The notes: generated by a model from the letters alone, not told the origin. Positions 42,229 to 51,498 are shown, numbered from the stretch's first letter. The stretch is DNA of 64,000 bases from Streptomyces sp. NBC_01233 (GCF_035989305.1 NZ_CP108514.1:1364001-1428000), one strand, 5' to 3'. Made by a program: numbers and translations.

Positions 42229-45023
42229 CCGGACGTAGTGGTCGCCAGCCGACCGGGTGGGGCTCGCGCCTGCGGGCACGCCTGTCCCTCGGGGCGCACA
42301 GCGTCGCCGGTCAGGTCTTCGCCCTCACGGCGGTGATCGTGGTGCTGCTGATCACCGCTGCCGCGCTGGCCCTCGTCTTCCAGGCCCGCTACGACAGTCA
42401 GCGCGACGCGCGCAACCGCTCGCTCGCCGCCGCCGAGGCCTTCGCGCACGCCCCCGGCCTCCCGGAGGCACTGCTGTCGCGGAATCCGACGGCCGTGCTC
42501 CAGCCCCTGGCCGAGGCCGCCCGCCAGAAGTCGGGGGTCGACTTCATCGCGGTGATGGACATCCGCGGGATCCGCTACACCGACTCACGGCCCGAGCTGA
42601 TCGGCCAACGCGCCACCGACATCGCCCGCGCCGTCGCCGGGGAATCCTTCACCGAGACCTTCACGGGCGAGCCGAGCGACGCCGTCCGGGCCGTGGTCCC
42701 CGTACGGAACACCGAAGGCGCCGTCATCGGCCTGGTCGGCACCGGCATAGAGGTGGAGAACGTCTCCCATGCGGTCGAGGGGCAGCTGCCCCTCCTCCTG
42801 GGAGCCACGGCGGGCGGTCTGCTGCTCGGCACCGTCGGCGCCGCCCTGGTCAGCCGCCGGCTGCTGCACCAGACCCGGGGCCTGGGCGCCGCCGAGATGA
42901 CCCGGATGAACGAACACCACGAGGCCGTTCTGCACGCCGTGCGCGAGGGCGTGCTCATCATCGGCAACGACCAGCGGCTCATCCTGGCCAACGACGAGGC
43001 CCGCAGGCTCCTCGATCTGCCCTCCGACGCCGAGGCACGCGGCGTCACCGACCTCGGCCTCGACCCCCGTACCACCGAGCTGCTCGCTTCCGGCCGGGTC
43101 GTGACGGACCACGTGCACCTGGCGGGCGACCGGCTGCTCGCGGTCAACGTACGGCCCACCAAGCCGTACGCGGGCCGGCCGGCCGGCCGCGTGGTGACCC
43201 TGCGCGACTCCACCGAGCTCGCCTCCCTCTCCGGACGGGCCGAGGTGGCACGCAGCCGGCTCCAGCTGCTGTACGACGCCGGTGTGCGGATCGGCTCCAC
43301 GCTGGACGTGGTGCGGACCGCCGAGGAGCTGTCGGAGGTGGCCGTCCCCCGCTTCGCGGACTTCGTCACCGTGGAGCTGCTGGAACCGGTACTGCGCGGC
43401 GACGAGCCCTCGCCGGCCACCGGGGTCTACACCGAGATGCGCCGGGCGGCCATCACCGGCGTCCGCAGCGACTCACCGCTCCAGCCGGTCGGCGACGTCA
43501 TCCGGTTCGCCGTGCCGACGGCCCCGATGGCGGCGGCCCTGGACGCCGGACACGCGGTGCTCGCGACCGATCTGAACACGGCCATGGGGTGGCGGGCCCA
43601 GGACTCGCAGGGCACCCGCGAGGCCCTCGACTACGGACTGCACTCGCTCATCTCCGTCCCCCTCCAGGCCCGCGGCGTGGTCCTGGGCATGGCCAACTTC
43701 TGGCGCGCGGACACCCCTGAGGCCTTCGACGAGGAGGACCTGTCCTTCGCGGAGGAGCTGGGGGCCCGGGCAGCCGTCTCCATCGACAATGCCCGCCGCT
43801 TCACCCGCGAGCACGCGACGGCCGTGGCCCTCCAGCGCAGCCTCCTGCCCCGGGTGCTGCCCGACCAGAGCGCCGTGGACGTGGCCTACCGCTACCTCCC
43901 GGCGAAGGCCGGGGTGGGCGGGGACTGGTTCGACGTGATCCAGCTGCCGGGGGCCCGGGTGGCGCTGGTCGTGGGCGATGTCGTCGGGCACGGGGTGCAC
44001 GCCGCGGCCACCATGGGCCGGCTGCGGACCGCCGTGCACAACTTCTCCACCCTGGACCTGCCGCCCGACGAGCTCCTCGGACACCTGGACGAGCTGATCA
44101 ACCGGATCGACCAGGACGAGGCCGGGGGCGGGGCGAACGGGAACGGCGCGGACGCCGGTGACCCCGACGGTGTGGCCGAGCCCGCCTCCGGCGTCACCGG
44201 CGCCACCTGCCTCTACGCGGTCTACGACCCGGCCTCCGGGCGGTGCCGGATGGCCAGCGCCGGGCATCCCGGGCCCGCGCTGATCCACCCCGACGGGCAG
44301 GTGGAGTTCCCCGAGCTGCCGGCCGGGATCCCGCTCGGGGTCGGCGGGATGCCCTTCGAGGCCGTCGACTTCCAGCTGCCCGAGGGGAGCCGGCTGGTGC
44401 TGTTCACCGACGGGCTGGTGGAGGACCGCGACCGGGACTTCGACACCGGTCTGCACCTGCTCGCCGACACGCTGTCGCGGCCCGGCCGCAGCCCCGAGCA
44501 GGCCTGCTCGGACGTGCTCGCCACGATGTTGTTCCCGGTGCCGAGCGACGACATCGCCCTCCTGATCGCCGACACCCGCCGGCTGGAGGCCGGCCGGATC
44601 GCCGAGTGGGAGGTGCCGGGCGAGCCCTCGGCCGTCTCCTGGGTGCGGAACGCGGGCTCGGCACAGCTCGTCGAGTGGGGCCTGGAGGACATCGCGTTCT
44701 CCGCCGAGCTGATCCTCAGCGAGCTGGTCACCAATGCGATCCGGTACGGGAGCGCGCCCGTCCGGGTCCGGCTGCTGCGCGACCGCACCCTCATCTGCGA
44801 GGTCTCCGACGGCAGCAGCACCTCGCCGCACCTGCGGTACGCGGCCACCACCGACGAGGGCGGGCGCGGGCTGTTCCTCGTCGCGCAGTACGCCGAGCGG
44901 TGGGGCACCCGCTACACCGACCGCGGGAAGGTCATCTGGGCCGAGCTGCCGCTGACCGGGGGCGGGGGGCCGCAGGAGCCGGGGCCGCTGGACCTGGAGG
45001 CCCTGGAGGACATGGCCTGGTGA
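42225..45023 (+). CDS. Membrane sensor with PAS, GAF, SpoIIE phosphatase and HATPase domains
   Basis: 932 aa from ATG 42225. TM1 about 32-53 and TM2 about 186-206 enclose an extracytoplasmic sensor of about 130 residues (single-Cache-like, as in DcuS/CitA-type sensors); then PAS (HEAVLHAVREGVLIIGNDQR), GAF (about 345-520), PP2C-type SpoIIE (GDWFDVIQLPGARVALVVGD, LFTDGLVEDRDRD, DDIALL) and a C-terminal RsbW-like ATPase (LILSELVTNAIRYG, DEGGRGLFLVAQYAERWG). Such proteins control sigma factors through anti-anti-sigma phosphorylation. The kinase-like module on the same chain is typical of Streptomyces. Coupled to the GlxA-type gene by a 4-bp overlap. Confidence 0.93.
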   Translation: MTGRSGRQPTGWGSRLRARLSLGAHSVAGQVFALTAVIVVLLITAAALALVFQARYDSQRDARNRSLAAAEAFAHAPGLPEALLSRNPTAVLQPLAEAARQKSGVDFIAVMDIRGIRYTDSRPELIGQRATDIARAVAGESFTETFTGEPSDAVRAVVPVRNTEGAVIGLVGTGIEVENVSHAVEGQLPLLLGATAGGLLLGTVGAALVSRRLLHQTRGLGAAEMTRMNEHHEAVLHAVREGVLIIGNDQRLILANDEARRLLDLPSDAEARGVTDLGLDPRTTELLASGRVVTDHVHLAGDRLLAVNVRPTKPYAGRPAGRVVTLRDSTELASLSGRAEVARSRLQLLYDAGVRIGSTLDVVRTAEELSEVAVPRFADFVTVELLEPVLRGDEPSPATGVYTEMRRAAITGVRSDSPLQPVGDVIRFAVPTAPMAAALDAGHAVLATDLNTAMGWRAQDSQGTREALDYGLHSLISVPLQARGVVLGMANFWRADTPEAFDEEDLSFAEELGARAAVSIDNARRFTREHATAVALQRSLLPRVLPDQSAVDVAYRYLPAKAGVGGDWFDVIQLPGARVALVVGDVVGHGVHAAATMGRLRTAVHNFSTLDLPPDELLGHLDELINRIDQDEAGGGANGNGADAGDPDGVAEPASGVTGATCLYAVYDPASGRCRMASAGHPGPALIHPDGQVEFPELPAGIPLGVGGMPFEAVDFQLPEGSRLVLFTDGLVEDRDRDFDTGLHLLADTLSRPGRSPEQACSDVLATMLFPVPSDDIALLIADTRRLEAGRIAEWEVPGEPSAVSWVRNAGSAQLVEWGLEDIAFSAELILSELVTNAIRYGSAPVRVRLLRDRTLICEVSDGSSTSPHLRYAATTDEGGRGLFLVAQYAERWGTRYTDRGKVIWAELPLTGGGGPQEPGPLDLEALEDMAW

Positions 45024-45083
45024 CCGCGCCGGGGCGCGGTCGGCGGCCGAGGTGCCCCGCGTGCGGCCCCTCGTACCGTCCCG

Positions 45084-47150
45084 TCACGCCGGCCGGGTCC
45101 GGGCCAGCAGCACCGCCACGTCGTCCTGCTGGGCGCACGGCAGCAGCGACCGCAGGATCCCGTCGCACAGTTCCTCCAGCGGCTGGTCCACCCGGCGCAG
45201 GGCCCGTGCCAGCTGGTCCATGCCCTGGTCGAGGTCCCGGTCCCGGGCCTCGATGAGGCCGTCGGTGTAGAGCACGAGCAGGCTCCCCGCGGGCAGCCGC
45301 ACCTCCTCGGTGCGGAAGTCCTGCCCGCCGGTGCCCAGCGGGGTGCCGGGCGGTCCGTGGAGGAAGGACACGGTCCCGTCGGTGGCCACCACGGCCGGCG
45401 GCGGATGCCCGGCGCGGGCGACGACACAGCCGCCGGACGCCGGGTCGTACGCGGCGTAGACGCAGGTCGCCATCTCGTCCTCGCCCAGGTCGGCCACCAC
45501 GGCGTCGAGCGAGCCGAGCATCCGCGCCGGGGACACGTCGTGGCGCGCGAGGGTCCGTACCGCCGTGCGCAGCTGCCCCATGACGGCCGCCGCGTGGATC
45601 CCGTGGCCCATGACGTCCCCGATGACCAGCCCGGTCCGGCCGCCGGGCAGCGGGATGACGTCGAACCAGTCCCCGCCGACGTCGTGGTCGCTGGCGGGCA
45701 GGTAGCGCCCGGTGAGCGCGAGGCCGGGGACCTCGGGCAGTGCGCTGTTGGTGAGGCTGCGCTGGAGGGTCAGGGCCGCCTGCCGCTGGCGGGTGTACAT
45801 CCGGGCGTTGTCGATGTTGAGGGCCGCGCGGGCGACCAGCTCGTCGACGAGTACGCAGTCCTGCTCGTCGAAGGGCTCGCGGTCGCGCGTGCGCGTCACG
45901 GTGACCGCGCCGAGCACCGTGCCGCGCGCGACGAGCGGGACCAGCCGCGCCGAGCCCAGGGTGGCGAGGTAGGCGCGCAGGGCCTCCGCGCGCGGGGACG
46001 TGATCAGTGCCGGGATGTCGGAGACGTAGAGGTTCATCGGCCGCCCTTCCGCGACGACCCGCTCGTAGTGGGTTCCCACGGGGATCTGGAAGGTCTGGCC
46101 GGGGGCGAGTTTCGCGGTGGGGGCGGTCGGGTCGGGGAAGCGGGCCGCCAGGCGGCGCAGGACACCGCGGGTGGAGGCGGCGGGCGCCGCGCCCTCGTCG
46201 GGGCCCAGCACCGCTTCGAGCAGTTGTACGTCGGCCGAGTCCGCGAGCTGCGGCACCAGCACGTCCACGATCTCCTGGGCGGTCTGGTGGAGGTCCAGGG
46301 TCGTGCCGATGCGGGTGCCCGCCTCCGCCAGCAGCGCGAACCGGTGCCGGGCCCGTTCGGCCTCGGCCTGCGCCTGCTGGCCCTCGGTGATGTCGATGAG
46401 GGACGCGATCACCCCGAGGGCCCGGCCGGAGCCGTCGAGCAGCGGGGCGTACGAGCAGGACCAGGTCCGGTCGCGCTCGGGGTCGGCGGGGGTCCGCCCG
46501 GTGCGGCGGACGTCGACGACGGCGGTGCCCCGGTCGAGGACCTGCCGCATCGTCGCCTCCAGGGCGACGGCGTTGACCCCGGGCACCACCTCGGTGAGCC
46601 GTCTGCCCAGGTGCTCGGCGGCGGAGACGCCGTTCATCCGGGCCAGCGCGTCGTTGACCCGGAGGAAGCGCAGGTCGGGGCCGAGGGTGGCGAGGCCGAT
46701 GGGCGACTGGGTGAAGAGGCTCTGCAGGGCGGCGAGCGAGTCCCGCATGTGGAGGACCTCGGAGGTCTCCACGGCGATGAGCATGGCCCCCGTGCGGCCC
46801 TGCGGGTCGACGGCGGGCACGATCCACATCTCCATGCGGACGCGGTGGCCGTCGCGGTGGCGCACGGGCAGGGTGCCGACGACGGTCTCGCCGGCCTGGA
46901 CGCGCCGGGTCAGCTGGTCGGCGAGCTCCTGGTTGGCCTCGGGGACGAGGACGGCGGTGCCGGGGCGGCCGATGATGTCCTCGGGCCGGTGCCCGAGCAG
47001 GTCCTGGGCGGCCAGCGACCACTCCACGATGCGACCGTCGGCGTCCTCGCGCCACAGGGCGATCGGCAGCAGCTCGCGGAGCACGCCCGCGTACCCGACA
47101 GCCGCCACCGGCTGCTCCGGCACCTCGCTCGTCGACTGGTAAGTGTCCAA
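45084..47150 (-). CDS. Cytoplasmic PAS-PAS-GAF-SpoIIE phosphatase
   Basis: 688 aa from a TTG start at 47150; no better start was found downstream. Two PAS domains (ELLPIALWREDADGRIVEWS; SPIGLATLGPDLRFLRVND), GAF (about 280-440), then SpoIIE/PP2C with metal-site residues in GDWFDVIPLPGGRTGLVIGD, LYTDGLIEARDRD and QDDVAVLLART. No membrane segment and no kinase domain. Probably a partner in general stress/sigma-factor switching; it lies tail to tail with the membrane-bound homologue at 42225, 60 bp apart. Confidence 0.93.
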   Translation of the reverse strand: MDTYQSTSEVPEQPVAAVGYAGVLRELLPIALWREDADGRIVEWSLAAQDLLGHRPEDIIGRPGTAVLVPEANQELADQLTRRVQAGETVVGTLPVRHRDGHRVRMEMWIVPAVDPQGRTGAMLIAVETSEVLHMRDSLAALQSLFTQSPIGLATLGPDLRFLRVNDALARMNGVSAAEHLGRRLTEVVPGVNAVALEATMRQVLDRGTAVVDVRRTGRTPADPERDRTWSCSYAPLLDGSGRALGVIASLIDITEGQQAQAEAERARHRFALLAEAGTRIGTTLDLHQTAQEIVDVLVPQLADSADVQLLEAVLGPDEGAAPAASTRGVLRRLAARFPDPTAPTAKLAPGQTFQIPVGTHYERVVAEGRPMNLYVSDIPALITSPRAEALRAYLATLGSARLVPLVARGTVLGAVTVTRTRDREPFDEQDCVLVDELVARAALNIDNARMYTRQRQAALTLQRSLTNSALPEVPGLALTGRYLPASDHDVGGDWFDVIPLPGGRTGLVIGDVMGHGIHAAAVMGQLRTAVRTLARHDVSPARMLGSLDAVVADLGEDEMATCVYAAYDPASGGCVVARAGHPPPAVVATDGTVSFLHGPPGTPLGTGGQDFRTEEVRLPAGSLLVLYTDGLIEARDRDLDQGMDQLARALRRVDQPLEELCDGILRSLLPCAQQDDVAVLLARTRPA

Positions 47151-47334
47151 TGCACCGACCTCACCCCGGGGGGGCTGATTCCTACCGAATCACCCTATCC
47201 GAGGCATGGCCGCGGGGCTCTGCGTCCGGTGGCGGGAGCCCGGAGGGGCGCAGACCCGGCGGGTGCGGGGCGGGGCGAGCGGGAGGCCGCCGGTCCGCAC
47301 CTCCGGCCGGCAGCCGCCGGTCCCCGCCTCCGGC

Positions 47335-48450
47335 TCATACGACGACCACCTCGACGCAGGCCACGGGGTTGCAGCCGTAGCCGCGGGCGTTCCACGGGGG
47401 GTGCGCCGGCTGGGTGTCGCCGTGGGCGTCGGTCGCGCGGGACAGCAGCCGGCAGGGTCCCGGGCGCTGCGGCGTCCACCGGTACGACCAGCCGCTCCAG
47501 CCGTACGGGCCCGCCGGCGGTTCCAGCACGGCCGGGTGCCAGTCCCGGCCGGCGTCGCCGTCGCCGTCCGGGTCGTCGTCCTCGTACGCGGCCCGCACCT
47601 CGACGCTCCGGACGGGGACCCCGCCGCCCGACCAGGCGCGGCCGCGGACCAGGGTCTCGTGGCCGCGGTGCACGGCCGTGTCCGGCTCGGGCTCGGTGAT
47701 GACCGACTTGACCCGCACGGTCGTGACGGGGCCCTCGGGGGTGCCGCGCGAGGCGACGTAGAGGTACTCCTCGGTCTGGAAGGCGCCGGTGAACGCGTGC
47801 GTCACGGCCCGCGCCCCGACGAGCCACTTCACATCGGCGACGGCGTACCGGCCGGGGACCACCAGGCGGACCGGCGCCCCGTGCTCGGGTGCCAGCGGCT
47901 CGCCGTTCATGCGGGTGGCGAGGAGGGTGTCCGGGTGGAGGGCCGCGGCGAGCGGGAGGCTGCGCTCGAAGGGCGTCCGGCGGCCGTGCACGGTGCCGGA
48001 GTCGGCTCCGGTGAACACGATCTCCACGGCCGCCGGATCGATCCTTGCCCGGTCGGCGAGGGCGCGGAAGGGCACGCCCGCGAAGTGCGCGCAGCCCACC
48101 GCCTGCTGGCTCCACGGCAGTCCGGGCGGGGGAGGTCTCATCAGGCCGCGGCCGTTGCCCGCGCACTCCACGACGACATCGAGCTCCCGGTGTTCCATCG
48201 TGAGCAGTTCCGCGTGGCCGATGGTGAAGGGAGCGGCGGCCGCGCCGTCGAACCGGAGCCGCCACCGGGCGGGGTCGGTGCGCGGGATGCCGAAGTGGTC
48301 GCGCACGAAGAAGGCCCCCACGGGCGTGACCGGCTCGGCCAGCGCGGCCGAAGGCGTCTGCGCGTTGTACGGGTCTGACGTCACGGTCTCGGGCTCCCAG
48401 ACCGTGGCGCCGGGCCCGCGCGCACCTCGTGAAACCGGCCATGCGGACAT
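47335..48450 (-). CDS. Sulfite-oxidase-like molybdopterin enzyme
   Basis: 371 aa from ATG 48450 with GGAAGG upstream. The Moco domain carries FFVRDHFGIPRTDPARWRL, the molybdenum-ligating cysteine in DVVVECAGNGRGLM and VKWLVGARAVTHAF; the C-terminal part is the Ig-like dimerisation domain (VRVKSVITEPEPD, RGRAWSGGGVPVRSVEVR). No Tat signal, so it should be cytoplasmic, and no heme domain. Oxidises sulfite or an organic sulfoxide-type substrate with an unknown electron acceptor. Head-to-head with the galactose-oxidase-like gene across a 429-bp region. Confidence 0.92.
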   Translation of the reverse strand: MSAWPVSRGARGPGATVWEPETVTSDPYNAQTPSAALAEPVTPVGAFFVRDHFGIPRTDPARWRLRFDGAAAAPFTIGHAELLTMEHRELDVVVECAGNGRGLMRPPPPGLPWSQQAVGCAHFAGVPFRALADRARIDPAAVEIVFTGADSGTVHGRRTPFERSLPLAAALHPDTLLATRMNGEPLAPEHGAPVRLVVPGRYAVADVKWLVGARAVTHAFTGAFQTEEYLYVASRGTPEGPVTTVRVKSVITEPEPDTAVHRGHETLVRGRAWSGGGVPVRSVEVRAAYEDDDPDGDGDAGRDWHPAVLEPPAGPYGWSGWSYRWTPQRPGPCRLLSRATDAHGDTQPAHPPWNARGYGCNPVACVEVVVV

Positions 48451-48730
48451 CGCGACACCTTCCGTCGGGCTCGTTCCGAGCGCGGCGCGGATTACTTTCA
48501 GCGTACTTCCGGCAGGGTCTTGACTACTGATGAATAGGGAGGAAACTCATCAATACACCGGATAACCGGATAGAGCCGCACCTCCCTCTGGAGACGTCCT
48601 CAGGCCCGCGTGACCCTTGTCCAGGCTCTGGCCAGGCCCCCGGCAGCATCTGTCGACCACGGGAGCCATCGGCGACGGCGGATGGCTCATGGAATCGACG
48701 GAACTGCCGGGGACTGTCGTGTCCGCGCTC

Positions 48731-48770
48731 GTCCCGCGCACGATCGCGCACGACCGCGCACGACCGCGCA
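48731..48770. repeat. 10-bp tandem repeat, about four copies
   Basis: CGACCGCGCA-type units run from 48731 to 48770 (the third and fourth identical, the first two with one or a few changes). It lies in the leader upstream of the terminator; its length could vary between strains. Confidence 0.7.
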
Positions 48771-48799
48771 CATTCCACCGGCAATGCCGCTTCACGCCA

Positions 48800-48829
48800 A
48801 CTCTCCCTTTTTTCGGGAGAGTTGCTTTT
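48800..48829 (+). terminator. Intrinsic terminator in the leader, before any plus-strand gene
   Basis: AACTCTCCC (48800-48808) and GGGAGAGTT (48816-48824) form a perfect 9-bp stem with a T-rich loop, followed by GCTTTT. The U-run fits plus-strand transcription only. It stands about 55 bp before the TTG start at 48880. Confidence 0.75.
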
Positions 48830-48882
48830 GATCTGACCTATGTTCTCTGGGGCACGTCCCGTCGCCCCAGGAGGTCAGATTG
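48830..48882 (+). promoter_or_regulatory. Hairpin sequestering ribosome-binding site and start codon
   Basis: ATCTGACCT (48832-48840) pairs with AGGTCAGAT (48872-48880) and, inside, CTGGGGC (48847-48853) with GCCCCAG (48864-48870). The ribosome-binding site AGGAGG (48869-48874) lies across both stems and the TTG start codon (48880-48882) is at the base, so translation should be blocked unless the hairpin opens. Confidence 0.65.
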
Positions 48883-51429
48883 CAGTCCAGGCGCACCCTC
48901 GCCTTTCCACGCCTGTTACGCCGTTCCCACTTGCTCATAGCCTTCGGCCTCGGCTCACTGCTGATCGGCCTGACCCCGTGGCTCGGGGTCTCCAGCACGG
49001 CCGCCGGCCGGGCGCCGGCCCCCCGGCCCGCGCCCGTCCCGCAGGACCAGCAGACGGCGAAGCAGTCCCCGCACCACGGCATCGCGCCGGCGAACGCGAT
49101 GGAACCCACGGCTCCCGTCCTCGACCGGACCGGGTGGACGGCCACCGCCAGCGACGAGGAGACCGCCGGCGAGAACGGCCGTGCGGCCAACGTGCTCGAC
49201 GGCAACACCGACACCATCTGGCACAGCAAGTGGAGCGGCACCGCCACTCCCCTGCCGCACACCCTCACCATCGACATGCGGCAGACCTCGGTCGTCTCCG
49301 CACTCGTCTACCGCCCCCGCGCGAACGGGCCCAACGGGCGCATCGGTGAGTACAGCATCAGCCTCAGCACGGACGGACAGGGCTGGGGAACCCCCGTCGC
49401 CACGGGCACCCTCGCCGACGACGCCGGCACCAAGACGCTGGGCTTCGCCCCGCAGGGAGCCCGGTTCGTGCGCCTCACGGCGCTCACCGAGGCCGGCGGC
49501 CGCGGGCCCTGGAGCTCCGCCGCCGAGATCGACGTACTGGGCGACCCGGGCACGCCGGCGGCCACCGTCGACCTGTCCCGGGCCGGATGGACGGCCACCG
49601 CCAGCGACGAGGAGACCGCCGGCGAGAACGGCCGCGCGGCGAACGTGCTCGACGGCAACGCCAACACCATCTGGCACAGCAAGTGGAGCGGCACCGCCAC
49701 TCCCCTGCCGCACACCCTCACCATCGACATGCACCGCACGTCGGTCGTCTCCGCACTCGTCTACCACCCGCGCGCGGACGGGCCCAACGGGCGGGCGGGC
49801 GCGTACAGCGTCCAGACCAGCACCGACGGCTTCACCTTCGCCGCGCCGGTGGCCTCGGGCACGTGGCGGGACGACGACACCGTCAAGACCGCCACCTTCA
49901 CCCGGGCCGAGCACGCCCGCTACGTACGTCTGACCGTGACGAGCGAGGCCGGCGCCCGCGGCCCCTGGACCTCGGCCGCCGAGATACGCCTGAGCGGGCC
50001 GGCCAGCCCGGCCGTCCACGGCTCCTGGGGCCGGATCACCGGCTTCCCGCTGGTGCCCGTGGCCACCGCCGCCCTGCCCGGCGACAAGCTGCTGGCCTGG
50101 TCCGCGTACGCGGTCGACCGCTTCGGCGGCAGCAACGGCTACACCCAGACCGCGATCCTGGACCTGAAGACCGGCAAGGTCACCCAGCGCCGCATCGACA
50201 ACACCGGCCACGACATGTTCTGTCCGGGCATCGCCATGCTGGCCGACGGCCGGGTGCTGGTCACCGGGGGCAGCAACGCGGAGAAGGCGAGCATCTACGA
50301 CCCGGCCACCGACGACTGGTCCGCCACCACCAGCATGAACATCGCCCGCGGCTACCAGGCCATGACGCTGCTCTCCACCGGCGAGGCCTTCGTCCTGGGC
50401 GGTTCGTGGAGCGGGGCGGCGGGCGACAAGGCCGGTGAGGCCTGGTCGCCGGACACCCGTACCTGGCGCAAGCTCCCGGGCGTCTCCGCCGTCCCGGCGC
50501 TGACGGCCGACCCGGCCGGACCCTACCGGGCCGACAACCACATGTGGCTGTACGCCACTTCGGGCGGCAAGGTGCTGCAGCTGGGTCCGAGCAAGCAGAT
50601 GAACTGGATCTCGACCGCCGGCCAGGGCAGCATCACCGCAGCCGGGACCCGGGCCGACAGCCAGGACGCCATGACCGGCAATGCCGTCTCCTACGACATC
50701 GGCAAGCTGCTCACCCTGGGCGGCTCCCCCGCCTACCAGGACAGCCCGGCCACCCGGCGCGCCTACACGGTGAGCGTCGCGGGCAGCCAGGCGCAGGCCG
50801 CCCGCACCGGGGACTTGGAACACGCCCGCGGCTTCAGCAACAGCGTCGTCCTGCCCGACGGCAAGGTGGCCGTCTTCGGCGGGCAGGCCTATCCGGTGCC
50901 GTTCAGCGACGCGACCTCGGTGCTGACGCCCGAGCTGTGGGACCCGGCGACCGGAGCCTTCACCCCGCTCGCCTCGATGGCCGTGCCGCGCAACTACCAC
51001 AGCGTGGCCAACCTGCTGCCGGACGGGCGGATCTTCTCCGGGGGCGGGGGCCTGTGCGGCGACTGCGCCACCAACCACGCCGATGGGGCGGTCTTCACAC
51101 CGCCGTACCTGCTGAACGCGGACGGCACGCCGAAGCCGCGTCCCGTCATCTCCGGCGGCGTGCCCTCCAGGACGGCCCCCGGCACCTCGCTCACGGTGAG
51201 CACCGAGGGCCCGGTGGCATCCTTCGTCCTGATGCGGGCCGCGGCCGCGACCCACTCCACCGACAACGACCAGCGCCGGGTCCCCGTGGTGTCCACGGCA
51301 ACCGGAACCAACTCCTACACGGTGTCCGTTCCGGCCGACACCGGTGTGGTCCTGCCAGGCAACTACATGCTCTTCGCCCTCGACGCCCAGGGGGTCCCGA
51401 GCATCGCCAAGTTCCTCACCGTCTCCTGA
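48880..51429 (+). CDS. Secreted galactose-oxidase-like copper-radical oxidase with two F5/8C domains
   Basis: 849 aa from TTG 48880, AGGAGG 5 nt upstream. Signal peptide: Arg-rich start, then LLIAFGLGSLLIGLTPWLGV. Two discoidin/F5/8C carbohydrate-binding domains (about 75-220 and 226-375) precede a kelch-type oxidase and a C-terminal DUF1929 domain. The copper-radical residues of galactose oxidase are in place: Cys in HDMFCPGIAM, Tyr in ARGYQAMTLL, Tyr-His in RNYHSVANLL and His in THSTDNDQRRVPV. It should oxidise primary alcohols of sugars or glycans outside the cell and make hydrogen peroxide. Expression appears subject to leader control. Confidence 0.93.
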   Translation: MQSRRTLAFPRLLRRSHLLIAFGLGSLLIGLTPWLGVSSTAAGRAPAPRPAPVPQDQQTAKQSPHHGIAPANAMEPTAPVLDRTGWTATASDEETAGENGRAANVLDGNTDTIWHSKWSGTATPLPHTLTIDMRQTSVVSALVYRPRANGPNGRIGEYSISLSTDGQGWGTPVATGTLADDAGTKTLGFAPQGARFVRLTALTEAGGRGPWSSAAEIDVLGDPGTPAATVDLSRAGWTATASDEETAGENGRAANVLDGNANTIWHSKWSGTATPLPHTLTIDMHRTSVVSALVYHPRADGPNGRAGAYSVQTSTDGFTFAAPVASGTWRDDDTVKTATFTRAEHARYVRLTVTSEAGARGPWTSAAEIRLSGPASPAVHGSWGRITGFPLVPVATAALPGDKLLAWSAYAVDRFGGSNGYTQTAILDLKTGKVTQRRIDNTGHDMFCPGIAMLADGRVLVTGGSNAEKASIYDPATDDWSATTSMNIARGYQAMTLLSTGEAFVLGGSWSGAAGDKAGEAWSPDTRTWRKLPGVSAVPALTADPAGPYRADNHMWLYATSGGKVLQLGPSKQMNWISTAGQGSITAAGTRADSQDAMTGNAVSYDIGKLLTLGGSPAYQDSPATRRAYTVSVAGSQAQAARTGDLEHARGFSNSVVLPDGKVAVFGGQAYPVPFSDATSVLTPELWDPATGAFTPLASMAVPRNYHSVANLLPDGRIFSGGGGLCGDCATNHADGAVFTPPYLLNADGTPKPRPVISGGVPSRTAPGTSLTVSTEGPVASFVLMRAAAATHSTDNDQRRVPVVSTATGTNSYTVSVPADTGVVLPGNYMLFALDAQGVPSIAKFLTVS
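49135..49278 (+). repeat. Near-identical DNA repeat within the oxidase gene (copy 1)
   Basis: 144 bp encoding the first part of F5/8C domain 1. It recurs at 49588-49731, exactly 453 bp (151 codons) downstream, and the copies differ at about four positions. Confidence 0.85.
49588..49731 (+). repeat. Near-identical DNA repeat within the oxidase gene (copy 2)
   Basis: Second copy, encoding the first part of F5/8C domain 2. Flanking parts of the two domains have diverged much further, which suggests gene conversion or recent duplication limited to this segment. Confidence 0.85.
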
Positions 51430-51498
51430 CCCGAGTGATCCCGAGTGATTCCGAGCGGTGTCCGGCCGTCGTTCCGGCCGGGCACCGCCTCCCCCGGG

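Larger units (their letters stand above)
48451..48879 (+). promoter_or_regulatory. Structured 429-bp region upstream of the galactose-oxidase-like gene
   Basis: No convincing protein gene. On the plus strand it contains TTGACT at 48520-48525 (a possible -35), a TGATGA/TCATCA inverted repeat (48528-48552), a GAGCCATC/GATGGCTC hairpin (48663-48688), a 10-bp tandem repeat (48731-48770), an intrinsic terminator (48800-48829) and a ribosome-site hairpin (48830-48882). Two terminator-like elements in a divergent region with no upstream plus-strand gene imply a regulated leader RNA or a separate small RNA of up to about 300 nt. Confidence 0.55.

Noticed and set aside
48731..48770. Possible CRISPR array
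   Set aside because: The units are 10 bp with no spacers, so this is a simple tandem repeat.
48610..48940. Small open frames in the leader of the oxidase gene (73 and 107 codons)
   Set aside because: They run through the terminator or across the oxidase start, lack convincing ribosome-binding sites and show no coding bias. A leader peptide cannot be excluded, but nothing supports one.
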